Assembly: GCF_900070325.1 (NCBI RefSeq)
Contig: NZ_LN879430.1
Span: 422,501-486,500 of the forward strand
Direction of reading: 5' to 3'
From: Herbinix luporum
GTDB taxonomy: Bacteria; Bacillota; Clostridia; Lachnospirales; Lachnospiraceae
Length of the DNA: 64,000 nucleotides
Position 1 is the first letter of the stretch, and the number at the start of each line of letters is the position of its first letter. The translations under genes were made by a program, and so were the position numbers. This document shows, piece after piece, positions 34,866 to 44,670 of the stretch. Below the pieces are notes generated by a model. It ran no database searches and was not told the DNA's origin. It worked only from the letters and a program-made list of their open reading frames with translations.

Positions 34866-34964
34866 ACGATATACAACAATTACTTTATAATTTGAATAAA
34901 CTTATAATTATGGACATATATTGGATTAGCATTGGTAAATTAAGAAGAAAGGGGTGTTAGCTAT

Positions 34965-36770
34965 ATGAATGTAAAAGACGCTATCCGTACTTTATTATTT
35001 AAGAGAAAAAACATGATTTTTAACCAGCTATATACCGTATGGGGGGAGAATCTGGATGATGAAAAAGTATTAACAGAATATCCGAGACCTCAACTAAAAA
35101 GAAGTAATTATACAATATTAAATGGTTATTGGAAATATAATATAACCAAGGAAGATGTAAAACCTCCCTACTATGACGGAAAAATATTGGTACCCTTTTC
35201 TCCGGAAAGTGCTTTATCGAAAGTTATGCGGCAAGTAAAACCCGGTGAAATACTTTGGTATGAAAGACCCTTAATAGTTGAAGAAAAGCCTTATGGGAAA
35301 CGGTTGATTTTACATTTTGGCGCTGTTGATCAAAGTTGTGAAATACTAATAAATTATAAGAAGATTGAACAACATATGGGAGGATATCTTCCCTTTTCTG
35401 TAGATATAACTGACTATATAACCGAAGGGGGAAATCTTCTGACTGTAAAAGTTAAAGACTTTTCGGATAAATCTTATCATAGCAGAGGAAAACAAAAACT
35501 CCGCCGGGGTGGTATGTTTTATACGGCTCAAAGCGGAATATGGCAGACAGTTTGGATGGAATGGGTTCCACAGGTACATATTAGCTCTCTTAGTATAACA
35601 CCCCTAGTAGATGAGAGTAGCATAAGGCTTTCTATTAATTTAAACCGACCTATAAGAAATAGCCAAGAAGACAGAAAAATGCAGCAGAAATTTTTTAAGG
35701 TAGATATCTATGACCATGGTAAAAGAATATATTCTATAATTGATGACAAGCCAACTTTGGATATTCCTATGAAGAATTTTACATTTTGGAGTCCGGAAAA
35801 TCCTTATCTATACGATATGGTAATTAGGGCAGGAGAAGATGTAGTTGAAAGCTATTTTGCCATGCGCAAGGTGGAGATAAAAGAGGATGAAGAGGGTGTT
35901 CCTAGGATTTATTTAAATAATAAGCCATATTTTCAAAATGGACTTTTAGATCAGGGATATTGGCCCGACGGCCTTTATACAGCTCCCAGTGATGAAGCTA
36001 TGATTTTTGATATAGAACAGGCCAAGGCTCTTGGATTTAATATGCTTAGAAAGCATCTTAAGATTGAACCATTACGGTGGTATTATCATTGTGACCGCTT
36101 GGGAATGTTGGTATGGCAGGATATGGTCAACGGAGGGGGAAGATACAATAAGCTATTGGTAGGATATCTTCCTACAGTCTTTCCAAAGGTTCAGAGTTTA
36201 ATAAAAGACAGGTGCTACTTTTTATTTGGCAGGACCAGTAAAAAGGGACGACTAGAGTGGATAGAAGAATGTGAGGAAACCATAAAGCACCTTTATAACA
36301 ATCCCTCCATAGTAACTTGGGTTCCCTTTAATGAAGCTTGGGGGCAGTTTGATGCCAATAAGATATGCCAGTTAATCAGATCTGTGGATAATAGCAGATT
36401 AATTGACCATGCAAGTGGATGGTATGATCAAAAAGGGGGAGATTTTAAAAGCATACATAATTATTTTCATCCCCTAAAATATAAAAAAGATAAGTATAAT
36501 AGAGCAGTAGTCTTATCGGAATTTGGCGGATACGCCTGCTATATTAGAAAACACTCATATTCCCCCATGGTATATGGGTATAGGATTTATACCGATACCA
36601 ATAGTTTGGAAGAAGCAGTAAAAAAGCTTTATAAGGAGGATATAGAAAGGCTTAAAAAAGAAGGTTTATCTGCTGCCGTATATACACAGCTTTCTGATGT
36701 GGAAGATGAGGTCAATGGACTTTTCACCTATGACAGAAAAGTATGTAAAGTAACCAAGCCATTAATCTGA
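34965..36770 (+). CDS. Glycoside hydrolase family 2 enzyme, cytoplasmic
   Basis: 601 residues without signal peptide. N-terminal jelly-roll sugar-binding domain (LNGYWKYNI, LHFGAVDQSCEILIN), immunoglobulin-like strand domain, then a TIM barrel. The acid/base glutamate sits in NPSIVTWVPFNEAWGQ and the probable nucleophile in VVLSEFGGYACYIRKH, both fitting GH2. YYHCDRLGMLVWQDM is the GH2 barrel signature. Specificity (beta-galactosidase, glucuronidase or mannosidase) cannot be read. It is next to the mannose isomerase pseudogene and the chemoreceptor, so a carbohydrate locus is plausible. Ribosome site AGAAAGGGGTG. Confidence 0.9.
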   Translation: MNVKDAIRTLLFKRKNMIFNQLYTVWGENLDDEKVLTEYPRPQLKRSNYTILNGYWKYNITKEDVKPPYYDGKILVPFSPESALSKVMRQVKPGEILWYERPLIVEEKPYGKRLILHFGAVDQSCEILINYKKIEQHMGGYLPFSVDITDYITEGGNLLTVKVKDFSDKSYHSRGKQKLRRGGMFYTAQSGIWQTVWMEWVPQVHISSLSITPLVDESSIRLSINLNRPIRNSQEDRKMQQKFFKVDIYDHGKRIYSIIDDKPTLDIPMKNFTFWSPENPYLYDMVIRAGEDVVESYFAMRKVEIKEDEEGVPRIYLNNKPYFQNGLLDQGYWPDGLYTAPSDEAMIFDIEQAKALGFNMLRKHLKIEPLRWYYHCDRLGMLVWQDMVNGGGRYNKLLVGYLPTVFPKVQSLIKDRCYFLFGRTSKKGRLEWIEECEETIKHLYNNPSIVTWVPFNEAWGQFDANKICQLIRSVDNSRLIDHASGWYDQKGGDFKSIHNYFHPLKYKKDKYNRAVVLSEFGGYACYIRKHSYSPMVYGYRIYTDTNSLEEAVKKLYKEDIERLKKEGLSAAVYTQLSDVEDEVNGLFTYDRKVCKVTKPLI

Positions 36771-36790
36771 TAATATATTAAGGCAATATA

Positions 36791-36833
36791 AATGAGCCAT
36801 ATTTGCATCTGATATACAAGTATGGCTCATATT
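36791..36833. terminator. Bidirectional terminator between GH2 and ftsH genes
   Basis: AATGAGCCATA (36791-36801) pairs with TATGGCTCATATT (36821-36833), 19-base loop. Confidence 0.7.
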
Positions 36834-36864
36834 ATTATGCTACAAATAGCTTATATTTAAGAAT

Positions 36865-38577
36865 TTAAGCTATAAGATCTTCAATATCTTCACCGGTTAG
36901 GCTTTCTTTTATTAAAAGCTCTCTAGCTATATTTTTAAGAGCATAGATATTTTGGCTTAATAGTTCTTTGGTTTCTTCATATAAGGTATTTATAATGGAT
37001 CTGCATTTTTCTAAAAGCTCTTGGTCTATTCCCTCTTGAAGAATATAGGTGCTAAACAGTCCCATATCCGGATCCATGCCGAATTTGTTAGTATAATCTA
37101 CTACCAAGGAAGAAGCTTTTTGGATATCATTGCCGGCTCCGGTGGTTATCTCTTGGCTGCCAAATATTAATTCTTCTGCAGCCCTTCCTGCTAAAAGCAT
37201 TTTAATATTTGCCAAAATTTGTCTTTGGCTTTGATACATACTATCCTTGGGAATGCTTAGGTTAAAGCCCCCGGCACCTTTTACACTGGGAATAATGGTT
37301 ACTTTAGAAATATAATTTTCCGGAAGTAAAAGTTTGGTTGCAAGGGCATGTCCTGCTTCATGGTATGCTGTGATTTCCCTTTCCCGGTAAGAGATGTAGC
37401 TTAAATCTGTCTTAGGAGCTCCGGCAAGGACAGTGTAAAATGCCCTGTCTATATGGCTTTGACTAATTACTTTCTTTTGCTGCTTGGCAGCTAATATTGC
37501 TGCTTCGTTGATAAGATTTTCCAGCATGGCTCCTGAAAATCCCACTGTGGACTTTGCCAGGGCTTTAAGATCTACATCATCAGATAAGGGCTTATTCTTT
37601 GTATGAAGTTCTAATATTTTCTTTCTGGAGTTTATATCCGGTAGTCCAATCTCTATCTGTCTGTCAAAACGTCCGGGACGAAGCAGGGCCTCATCTAGTG
37701 TATCTAACCTGTTAGTGGCACCGATTACTACAATACCTTGATTGTCATGAAAACCTGACATTTCTGTAAGTAAAGCATTTAAGGTCTGGTCCCTTTCGTC
37801 ATTACTGGCAGAGCTGTTACGGGCCCTTTTTTTGCCTATGGCATCAATTTCATCTATAAAAATCACTGCTTTTTCATGTTTTTTTGCCTTATTAAAAAGG
37901 GTTCGAATACGGCTTGCACCGACACCTACATACATTTGCACAAAATCTGAACCGCTCATGGCATAAAAGGGAACATCTGCTTCTCCTGCTATAGCCTTGG
38001 CCATCAGTGTTTTTCCCGTTCCGGGAGGGCCGTAGAATAAAAGACCTTTGGGCATACGGGCACCAACTTGGCTGTATAAGGATGGGTTTTTTATAAAACC
38101 GATTATATCTTCTACCATGGATTTGGCTTCCACATTGCCTGCCACAGAATCAAGGGTGATTTTTTTATCTTCCTTATCTTTTTTATTGGCCTTGCTAATG
38201 AGATTCTTACTTGAATTTCCACCACGGGTATAATATATAATGGCAAAGGCGATTATGGCCACAAAAAACACACCAAAGAAGCCAGTAGCATTATTATTTT
38301 TATGGGATACTTTTATATTATTTAACAAAAGAAATTCGACAAAATTCTCTGATTTAGGATTTGTAACCTCATATTTTCTATTAGCTTCTTCCTTAAGATA
38401 GGCTTCAAAGTTAGCTCCTTCTTCACTATAGATAACTTCTTGGACCTGTCCATTATTTACAGCTTCTAAAAAAGCAGGATAAGAAAGTTCTTTTTTTGGT
38501 TTATTTATGCTATAAATACCTGCTACTATAAGGGCAAGAAGCAAAATAGACATTACAGGAATCATTATTTTTCTCAT
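36865..38577 (-). CDS. ftsH: ATP-dependent zinc metalloprotease of the FtsH family
   Basis: 570 residues, somewhat shorter than typical FtsH. Two N-terminal helices (IPVMSILLLALIVAGIYSI and FFGVFFVAIIAFAIIYY) bracket a small external domain. The AAA domain has Walker A GPPGTGKT near residue 187, IFIDEIDAIG, SRH ...RPGRFDRQIEIGLPD, then the zinc site HEAGHALATKLL near 407 and C-terminal peptidase region. Membrane-bound quality-control protease. It may be a second copy, since the usual hpt/tilS context is absent. Divergent from the Csp-type subtilase gene. Confidence 0.93.
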   Translation of the reverse strand: MRKIMIPVMSILLLALIVAGIYSINKPKKELSYPAFLEAVNNGQVQEVIYSEEGANFEAYLKEEANRKYEVTNPKSENFVEFLLLNNIKVSHKNNNATGFFGVFFVAIIAFAIIYYTRGGNSSKNLISKANKKDKEDKKITLDSVAGNVEAKSMVEDIIGFIKNPSLYSQVGARMPKGLLFYGPPGTGKTLMAKAIAGEADVPFYAMSGSDFVQMYVGVGASRIRTLFNKAKKHEKAVIFIDEIDAIGKKRARNSSASNDERDQTLNALLTEMSGFHDNQGIVVIGATNRLDTLDEALLRPGRFDRQIEIGLPDINSRKKILELHTKNKPLSDDVDLKALAKSTVGFSGAMLENLINEAAILAAKQQKKVISQSHIDRAFYTVLAGAPKTDLSYISYREREITAYHEAGHALATKLLLPENYISKVTIIPSVKGAGGFNLSIPKDSMYQSQRQILANIKMLLAGRAAEELIFGSQEITTGAGNDIQKASSLVVDYTNKFGMDPDMGLFSTYILQEGIDQELLEKCRSIINTLYEETKELLSQNIYALKNIARELLIKESLTGEDIEDLIA

Positions 38578-38756
38578 TTTGCAGCCTCCGGTCGTTTATG
38601 TATTACAATATTCAACATTAATTGTAACATTTTTTAAGTAATTTTCCATAATCAATATATGGTAATAGGTAAGCTATAAGGGTGCCTATTTGTTTTCATG
38701 TATTTAAATAAGGGCTGCATATATTAGAGTAAAGTATATTATGGGGATAAAAAACT

Positions 38757-40496
38757 TTGATGGATAGCGGTATTGTTGATAATCAACTTAATCTTGCTTT
38801 GGATGTACCGGAGGATGTGAGAGAAAGAACACTGGATTTGGATGTAGGATATGAGCCTCAGACCAATACCTGGGAGTTGATTATAAAATATAGCGGCAGT
38901 CTTGATAGGATAAGAGAAGATTTGGATATAGCTGTAGTGGAGTTATCCGGGGGTTATGCCATTATTACCATAGCAGAAAATTTAATAGATAGGCTGCTTA
39001 ATTATGAAGAAATTGAATTTATCGAAAAACCAAAAAGGCTCTTTTATGAGGTAGATGAAGGAAGAGCAGCTTCTTGCATTAATCCGATTCAATTATCCCC
39101 TTATAATTTATTTGGCAGGGGGGTTTTGGTAGCAATCCTTGATTCAGGTATTGATTATTCCCATCCGGATTTTAGAAATGAAGACGGTACCACAAGGATA
39201 GTAGCCCTCTGGGATCAAACCATACCTGGAAATCCGCCGGAAGGGTTTAGAATAGGTAGCTTGTATACCAGGGAACAGATTAATGAAGCCCTAACCTTTC
39301 CCATGCCTCAGAGACTGGATATAGTCCCCAGTACAGATCTTTCCGGCCATGGAACCCATGTAGCCGGGATAGCCGCGGGAAACGGTAGGGCCAGTAACGG
39401 CCGTTATAGAGGGGTTGCCTCTGAAAGTGAACTTTTGGTGGTAAAACTAGGGGAATCTATTAGTGGTTCATTTCCCAGAACCACTCAACTAATGGAAGCA
39501 CTAGACTTTGTAGTACAATATGCCATAGACTTAAATAGGCCCTTAGCGGTTAATATAAGCTTTGGTAATAATTATGGATCTCATACGGGCAGGTCTTTAC
39601 TTGAGAGTTTTATAAATGATATTTCTAATAGGGGCAGGACCAGTATAGTTGTGGGAACAGGTAATGAAGGAGCACAAGGAAATCATGCTTGGGGAATACT
39701 GCAGATGGGGGTAGTAGAAACGGTTGCTTTTGCCGTCAGTGAATTTGAGTTTTCACTAAATCTACAGATATGGAAGAATTATTATGATCATTTTGATATT
39801 TCAATTATTGCCCCTAATGGGGTAAGAGTAGGACCGATACCAAGGCGACTTGGTACTCAGCAATTTAGGGTTGCCCAGACAGAAATTTTATTATACTATG
39901 GGGAACCTACTCCATATAATCCCCAGCAGGAGATTTATATAGAATTTATACCTATGCAAGATTTTATAAATTCCGGAGTATGGATGATTGAATTAGTTCC
40001 AAGAAGAATTATAGTCGGTAATTATGATATGTGGCTGCCATCCGGAGGGGCTAAAAATCCTGCAACGAGATTCTTGGTTTCTTCGGAATTTACGACTCTT
40101 ACAATTCCCTCTACCGCTTACAGAGTCATATCTGTAGGGGCATATAATGCCTATACCGAAAGTCTGGCCCCCTTTTCCGGAAGAGGCTATACCAGAGATA
40201 TGCAGATAAAACCGGATATTGTAGCTCCCGGTGTTAATATTAATTCCTGTGCTCCCGGGGGTGGTTATGCGATTCGTTCGGGAACATCCATGGCAACCCC
40301 TTTTGTAACCGGAAGTGCTGCTTTACTTATGGAATGGGGAATAGTTAGAGGCAATGATTTATACCTTTACGGAGAAAAATTAAAATCATATCTTATAGAC
40401 GGAGCCAGACAGCTAAGGATTGAAAATGTTTACCCCAACCGTACTTTAGGTTACGGAGCCCTATGTCTTGAAAATACATTTAGAAATATTATTTAA
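38757..40496 (+). CDS. S8 subtilase of the Csp germination type
   Basis: 579 residues (TTG at 38757) or 578 (ATG at 38760); GGGGA at 38743-38747 suits the TTG slightly better. No signal peptide. Catalytic triad intact: D129 in [15 protein letters not shown]198 in [12 protein letters not shown]511 in SGTSMATPF. The roughly 310 residues between His and Ser contain an extra jelly-roll-like region ([21 protein letters not shown]...), as known for CspB of Clostridium. An N-terminal prodomain of about 100 residues precedes the triad. CspB-type proteases process the spore cortex-hydrolase SleC at germination. A CATATATTA at 38718-38726 could be a sporulation -10. Role inferred from architecture. Confidence 0.82.
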   Translation: MMDSGIVDNQLNLALDVPEDVRERTLDLDVGYEPQTNTWELIIKYSGSLDRIREDLDIAVVELSGGYAIITIAENLIDRLLNYEEIEFIEKPKRLFYEVDEGRAASCINPIQLSPYNLFGRGVLVAILDSGIDYSHPDFRNEDGTTRIVALWDQTIPGNPPEGFRIGSLYTREQINEALTFPMPQRLDIVPSTDLSGHGTHVAGIAAGNGRASNGRYRGVASESELLVVKLGESISGSFPRTTQLMEALDFVVQYAIDLNRPLAVNISFGNNYGSHTGRSLLESFINDISNRGRTSIVVGTGNEGAQGNHAWGILQMGVVETVAFAVSEFEFSLNLQIWKNYYDHFDISIIAPNGVRVGPIPRRLGTQQFRVAQTEILLYYGEPTPYNPQQEIYIEFIPMQDFINSGVWMIELVPRRIIVGNYDMWLPSGGAKNPATRFLVSSEFTTLTIPSTAYRVISVGAYNAYTESLAPFSGRGYTRDMQIKPDIVAPGVNINSCAPGGGYAIRSGTSMATPFVTGSAALLMEWGIVRGNDLYLYGEKLKSYLIDGARQLRIENVYPNRTLGYGALCLENTFRNII

Positions 40497-40510
40497 TTTA
40501 TAATAAAGAA

Positions 40511-40563
40511 AAAAGGGGTGCAGCTATATTTCTTCTTAATAAGATAATATGGCTGCACCTTTT
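40511..40563. terminator. Bidirectional terminator
   Basis: AAAAGGGGTGCAGC and GGCTGCACCTTTT with a long loop containing a second AT stem (TATAT/ATAT), ending the subtilase and oadG units. Confidence 0.75.
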
Positions 40564-40581
40564 ATGTGAATATATATTGAT

Positions 40582-40734
40582 TTATTCTTGATTATTTTGT
40601 CCTTTGCTTTTTGTTGAACTTTCGCCTATTTTGGCCATAAGCATAACAATTAAGGTGAGTAAAATAATAACCACGAAGATACTGGCCATTCCTTTACCCA
40701 TTATTTCTAAAGCATACATAACATTCTCGCCCAT
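40582..40734 (-). CDS. oadG: Sodium-pump decarboxylase gamma subunit-like (OadG)
   Basis: 50 residues from the ATG at 40732-40734 (MGENVMYALEIM), after AAAGGAGTTACT. One membrane helix (GMASIFVVIILLTLIVMLMAKI) followed by a short hydrophilic tail, the OadG layout. It lies 13 bases after oadB and is translated from the same RNA. OadG assembles the beta-subunit complex. No alpha (carboxyltransferase) or biotin protein gene lies nearby. Confidence 0.78.
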   Translation of the reverse strand: MGENVMYALEIMGKGMASIFVVIILLTLIVMLMAKIGESSTKSKGQNNQE

Positions 40735-40747
40735 AGTAACTCCTTTC

Positions 40748-41905
40748 TTATGCCATGTTCTGCAAAATTGCATTAACTATTTTAATGATTACACCACCTG
40801 CCACAACAGAAGCAATTTGTCCGGATACGTTAGCACTAATGGCATGCATTAAAAGGTGATTGGAGGGATCTTCTTTAAGCCCCATTTTCTGAACAACCCT
40901 TGCTGACATGGGGAAGGCGGAGATACCGGCAGCTCCAACCATGGGGTTGATCTTTTTGTCTTTTTTTAAGAATAGGTTAAGGATTTTAGCAAATAATACG
41001 CCACCTATTGTATCAAATATAAAGGCAAGTAGTCCCAGACCCATAATCATTAAAGTTTTATAGTTAACGAATTGATCTGCCTGCATACTAAATGAAATGG
41101 TTATACCAAGCAAGAGGGTAATTAAATTAGCTAAAGTATTCTGTGCAGTTTCGGATAAAGCGTTTAAAACTCCACATTCACGAATTAGGTTACCGAACAT
41201 TAAAAAGCCAACCAAGGCAACAGATGAAGGAGCTATAAGTCCTGCTATAAAGGTAACAATAATGGGGAATAGAATTCTAGTAGTTCTGGTGACGGATTTT
41301 GGATTGTATTCCATACGGATTAGACGTTCCTTCTTTGTAGTAACCAGTTTAATGGCAAAAGGTTGTACTATAGGAACTAATGCCATATAGGAATAAGCCG
41401 CCACGGCTATGGGGCCGATATAGCCGGATTTTAGTATCTTAGAAACCAGAATGGAAGTAGGACCGTCTGCGGCACCAATCATACCGATTGAAGCTGCATC
41501 GTTAATATCAAAACCTAAAATAACAGCAAGTAAGATTGTAAAAAAGATACCAAACTGTGCAGCTGCACCAAATAGAAACATCTTAGGATTTGATAGTAAG
41601 GGACCGAAATCGATCATAGCACCGATACCGATAAATAACAAGATGGGTAGAGCTTCTGAAGCATCAATACCTGTTTCAAACAGCCATTCAATAATACCGG
41701 TGGCTTCTTCGTTTAAACCTTCAAGTTTTTGTGTTAGTACACCGGAGTCGGGAAGGTTAACTAAGATTGCACCAAATCCCATAGGGAGAAGTAGAGCCGG
41801 TTCAAAGCCTTTTTCTATGGCTAGGTAAATAAGCAGAAGGCCGACACCGTACATTACCCATTGTTGCCAGGTAATAGACATAAACCCAGAAAATAAAAAC
41901 TCCAT
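40748..41905 (-). CDS. oadB: Sodium-translocating decarboxylase beta subunit (OadB)
   Basis: 385 residues, multispan membrane protein. The pore motif GFDINDAASIGMIGAADGPTS (OadB Asp203 region) and GAAGISAFPMSARVVQ (with the family's conserved Ser/Asn) are intact; helix-loop-helix runs such as LLLPMGFGAILVNLPDSG fit OadB, GcdB and MmdB. Couples decarboxylation to sodium export. Only beta and gamma are here; the decarboxylase subunits must be elsewhere. Strong divergent promoter in front (42043-42072). Substrate (oxaloacetate, methylmalonyl-CoA or glutaconyl-CoA) cannot be told. Confidence 0.9.
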   Translation of the reverse strand: MEFLFSGFMSITWQQWVMYGVGLLLIYLAIEKGFEPALLLPMGFGAILVNLPDSGVLTQKLEGLNEEATGIIEWLFETGIDASEALPILLFIGIGAMIDFGPLLSNPKMFLFGAAAQFGIFFTILLAVILGFDINDAASIGMIGAADGPTSILVSKILKSGYIGPIAVAAYSYMALVPIVQPFAIKLVTTKKERLIRMEYNPKSVTRTTRILFPIIVTFIAGLIAPSSVALVGFLMFGNLIRECGVLNALSETAQNTLANLITLLLGITISFSMQADQFVNYKTLMIMGLGLLAFIFDTIGGVLFAKILNLFLKKDKKINPMVGAAGISAFPMSARVVQKMGLKEDPSNHLLMHAISANVSGQIASVVAGGVIIKIVNAILQNMA

Positions 41906-42042
41906 AAAGCAAGTCCTCCTTAGTTATCTACATTTTCCATCCGCCAAGCACAAAAAAATCACTGTATGACAATCAGAAAACTTGTCCACAGTTTTTAGTA
42001 AAAAAATGTACACGGTCTTGGATATGTATTGAAATCTTCTTC

Positions 42043-42072
42043 ATTGTAGCTCATTATCAGTGGATGTGTCAA
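42043..42072 (-). promoter_or_regulatory. Promoter of oadBG
   Basis: Minus strand TTGACA (42067-42072), 18-bp spacer, TACAAT (42043-42048). A gap of 473 bp (41906-42378) separates it from hppA; the part 42073-42302 is AT-rich with nothing else seen. Confidence 0.7.
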
Positions 42073-42302
42073 TCATGTTTAGGATTATTTATGTGCAAAT
42101 TCCTTTCAAATCCATACAGATATTATTGTGCTTTTTTATTCGTTCTAATAACCATATATTCCTAATAAAGTATAAAGGATGACACTTAATATAAATCAAA
42201 CAAAATATATAAAAACACAACATAATAATACAAGAAAACCTATAAAAACTGCCGAATCAATATGTGTAAAATCACGAAAATAATAATAAAAATACAGAAG
42301 AC

Positions 42303-42331
42303 TTGCACAAAGATTACAAACGTGTTACTAT
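42303..42331 (+). promoter_or_regulatory. Promoter of hppA
   Basis: TTGCAC (42303-42308), 17-bp spacer, TGTTACTAT extended -10 (TACTAT 42326-42331), placing the start near 42338. Confidence 0.7.
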
Positions 42332-42378
42332 CAAAATATGGCAAGACTAATCAAAAATATAATAGGGAGTTGAACAAT

Positions 42379-44478
42379 ATGGGAAATGATTTAACCTTTT
42401 TTCAGGTAGTATCTATTGTGATTTCAGCCTTAGCTTTTGTAACGGCATTTTGGCTCTATCGCTGGGTGTCATCACAACCCTCATCTAACAAAAAAATAGC
42501 TGAGGTAGGTAAATTGATACAAAACGGTGCTAATACATTTCTTGCTAAGGAATACAAGACCTTGGTACGTTTTTGTTCAGTTGTTGCATTACTTATTCTT
42601 GTTTTCTTACCTTCTCCCATTTGGAAAGGTAACATAGTAGATAATATCTCCATGGTAGCATCTTACATATTAGGTACGGTCTTATCTGCAATTGCAGGTA
42701 AAATCGGTATCAGTATAGCAACCATTGCAAATATGAAATCAGCGGAAGCGGCTACGAAAGGAATTAAGCCTTCTTTTATGGCAGGATATCGTGGGGGAGC
42801 AGTTATGGGAATGGCAGTGGTAGGTTCTAGCTTACTGGGAGTAACTTTAGTCCTTATGCTTACCGGCAATACCACGGTATTACTAGGCTTCTCCTTTGGT
42901 GCCAGTTCCCTAGCCTTATTTGCCAAGGCCGGAGGAGGAATTTTTACCAAGACTGCAGACGTAAGTGCAGACCTTGCCGGTAAAGTAGAACTTGGTATTC
43001 CTGAGGATGATCCTAGAAATCCGGCAGTTATTGCAGATAATGTTGGGGATAATGTAGGGGACGTTGCCGGTATGGGTGCGGATTTATTTGATTCAAACGT
43101 AGCATCCATGGCTGCTGCCTTAGTTATGGCTGCTTCTCTTAGTAATTCAGAGAAAAATATGGGCATGGTACTTTGCTATGCGGCCATAGGTTTGTTGGCC
43201 TCTATTATCGGTGTATTTACAGCTAATATGAAGGAAGGGGCAGATCCTACCAGAGCCCTTAATATGAACACCTATGTTACAACCGCCATATATGGCGTAC
43301 TGACAGCTGTGGCTACTTATATTTTTGATTTTAATTGGCGTATCTGGGGAGCCAGTGCCATAGGACTTATAGTAGGTGTTATTATCGGTATCGCTACGGA
43401 CTACTTTACCAATGACAATAAGAAACCTGTAAAAATGGTGGCAAAAGCCTGTGAGTCAGGTCCGGCATTTACTATTACTTCAGGTGTATCCTATGGTCTT
43501 GTAAGTACTCTTCCTGCAATGATTGGAATCGGAGTATCTGCCTTAGCCGCATATAAACTTGTTGCTCCTTTAGGAGCCGGCGGTAATGAAGTGGCATACG
43601 GTATGTATGGTATTTCTATGGCAGCAGTAGGTATGCTTTCTATAGTAGGTATGATTATATCTAACGATGCCTACGGTCCCATTGTTGATAATGCCCGTGG
43701 TCTTGTGGAAATGGGAGACTTAGGGGATAAGGCACTGGAGATAACCGACTCATTAGACAGTGCCGGTAATACTGTTAAAGCAATAACCAAGGGCTTTTCT
43801 ATAGGAGCCGCAGGACTTACGGTTATAGCCTTATTGGGAGCTTTTATTACAGAGGTTAATGATGCCATTGTGGCTTTAGGATTAAATGTAGAAAAGGTTA
43901 CCGGCTTTGATGTAACCAATCCAACTGTATTTTTCGGATTATTAGTAGGGGCTGCTATACCTCCGGTATTTTCAGCAATGCTTATGCTGGGTGTAGATCG
44001 TAACGCACAAAGGATGATAGCTGAAATTCATCGTCAATTTAGAGAAATAGCCGGCTTAAAAGAAGGTAAAGAAGGAGTAAAACCGGAATATGATAAATGT
44101 ATAGAAATTGCTACGGTGGGAGCTTTAAAAGAGTTGATTCCTGCAGGTCTTATGGCTATAATCTCCACATTGCTAGTGGGATTAATAGGTGGTGTTCATG
44201 CTGTGGGGGGCTTTATTACCGGTAATATAGTAAGCGGACTGATATTTGCCCTGTTTATGTCCAACTCAGGTGGACTGTGGGATAATACTAAGAAGTACAT
44301 CGAAGCCGGAAATCACGGGGGAAAGAATTCAAAAGCACATAAGGCCGGTGTAGTGGGAGATACGGTCGGGGATCCCTTTAAAGATACGGCCGGTCCGTCA
44401 ATCAATACACAGATTACTGTAGTATCATTAGTGGCTTCTATAGCAGCTACACTGTTTTTGACTATTTCAATATTTTAA
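42379..44478 (+). CDS. hppA: Membrane-bound pyrophosphatase, predicted proton-pumping, potassium-independent
   Basis: 699 residues, with start at 42379 after GGGAGTTGAAC; an upstream in-frame ATG at 42262 lies before the promoter and is rejected. About 15 membrane segments. Pyrophosphate-site motifs: DVSADLAGKVELGIPEDDPRNPAV, GDNVGDVAGMGADLFDSN, DNARG, and GDTVGDPFKDTAGPSIN. The diagnostic GNTxxA segment reads GNTVKAITKG with lysine at about residue 467, where potassium-dependent enzymes have alanine; lysine marks the potassium-independent, proton-pumping class. It hydrolyses PPi and pumps ions across the membrane. Confidence 0.93.
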   Translation: MGNDLTFFQVVSIVISALAFVTAFWLYRWVSSQPSSNKKIAEVGKLIQNGANTFLAKEYKTLVRFCSVVALLILVFLPSPIWKGNIVDNISMVASYILGTVLSAIAGKIGISIATIANMKSAEAATKGIKPSFMAGYRGGAVMGMAVVGSSLLGVTLVLMLTGNTTVLLGFSFGASSLALFAKAGGGIFTKTADVSADLAGKVELGIPEDDPRNPAVIADNVGDNVGDVAGMGADLFDSNVASMAAALVMAASLSNSEKNMGMVLCYAAIGLLASIIGVFTANMKEGADPTRALNMNTYVTTAIYGVLTAVATYIFDFNWRIWGASAIGLIVGVIIGIATDYFTNDNKKPVKMVAKACESGPAFTITSGVSYGLVSTLPAMIGIGVSALAAYKLVAPLGAGGNEVAYGMYGISMAAVGMLSIVGMIISNDAYGPIVDNARGLVEMGDLGDKALEITDSLDSAGNTVKAITKGFSIGAAGLTVIALLGAFITEVNDAIVALGLNVEKVTGFDVTNPTVFFGLLVGAAIPPVFSAMLMLGVDRNAQRMIAEIHRQFREIAGLKEGKEGVKPEYDKCIEIATVGALKELIPAGLMAIISTLLVGLIGGVHAVGGFITGNIVSGLIFALFMSNSGGLWDNTKKYIEAGNHGGKNSKAHKAGVVGDTVGDPFKDTAGPSINTQITVVSLVASIAATLFLTISIF

Positions 44479-44512
44479 ACAATAAAGTTTTGGATAATAA
44501 TGTATATATTTG

Positions 44513-44549
44513 CCGCAACCGGGTACTTGTATTCGGTTGCGGTTTTTTT
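44513..44549 (+). terminator. Terminator of hppA
   Basis: CCGCAACCG / CGGTTGCGG with a 12-base loop, followed by seven T. Confidence 0.92.
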
Positions 44550-44670
44550 GGTTATTATATGGGGCTTAGTTGCTATTTGGTGGATTTTGGTGTATAATTA
44601 GAAAAAAGCGCAAGATATGGTGTTTGTATAGATATGCGGCTTTTATCCTGATTCTTCGGAGGCAACCATA

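Noticed and set aside
42262..42378. Longer HppA N-terminus starting at 42262
   Set aside because: It lies upstream of the predicted promoter, is Lys/Ile-rich junk-like, and has no ribosome site.
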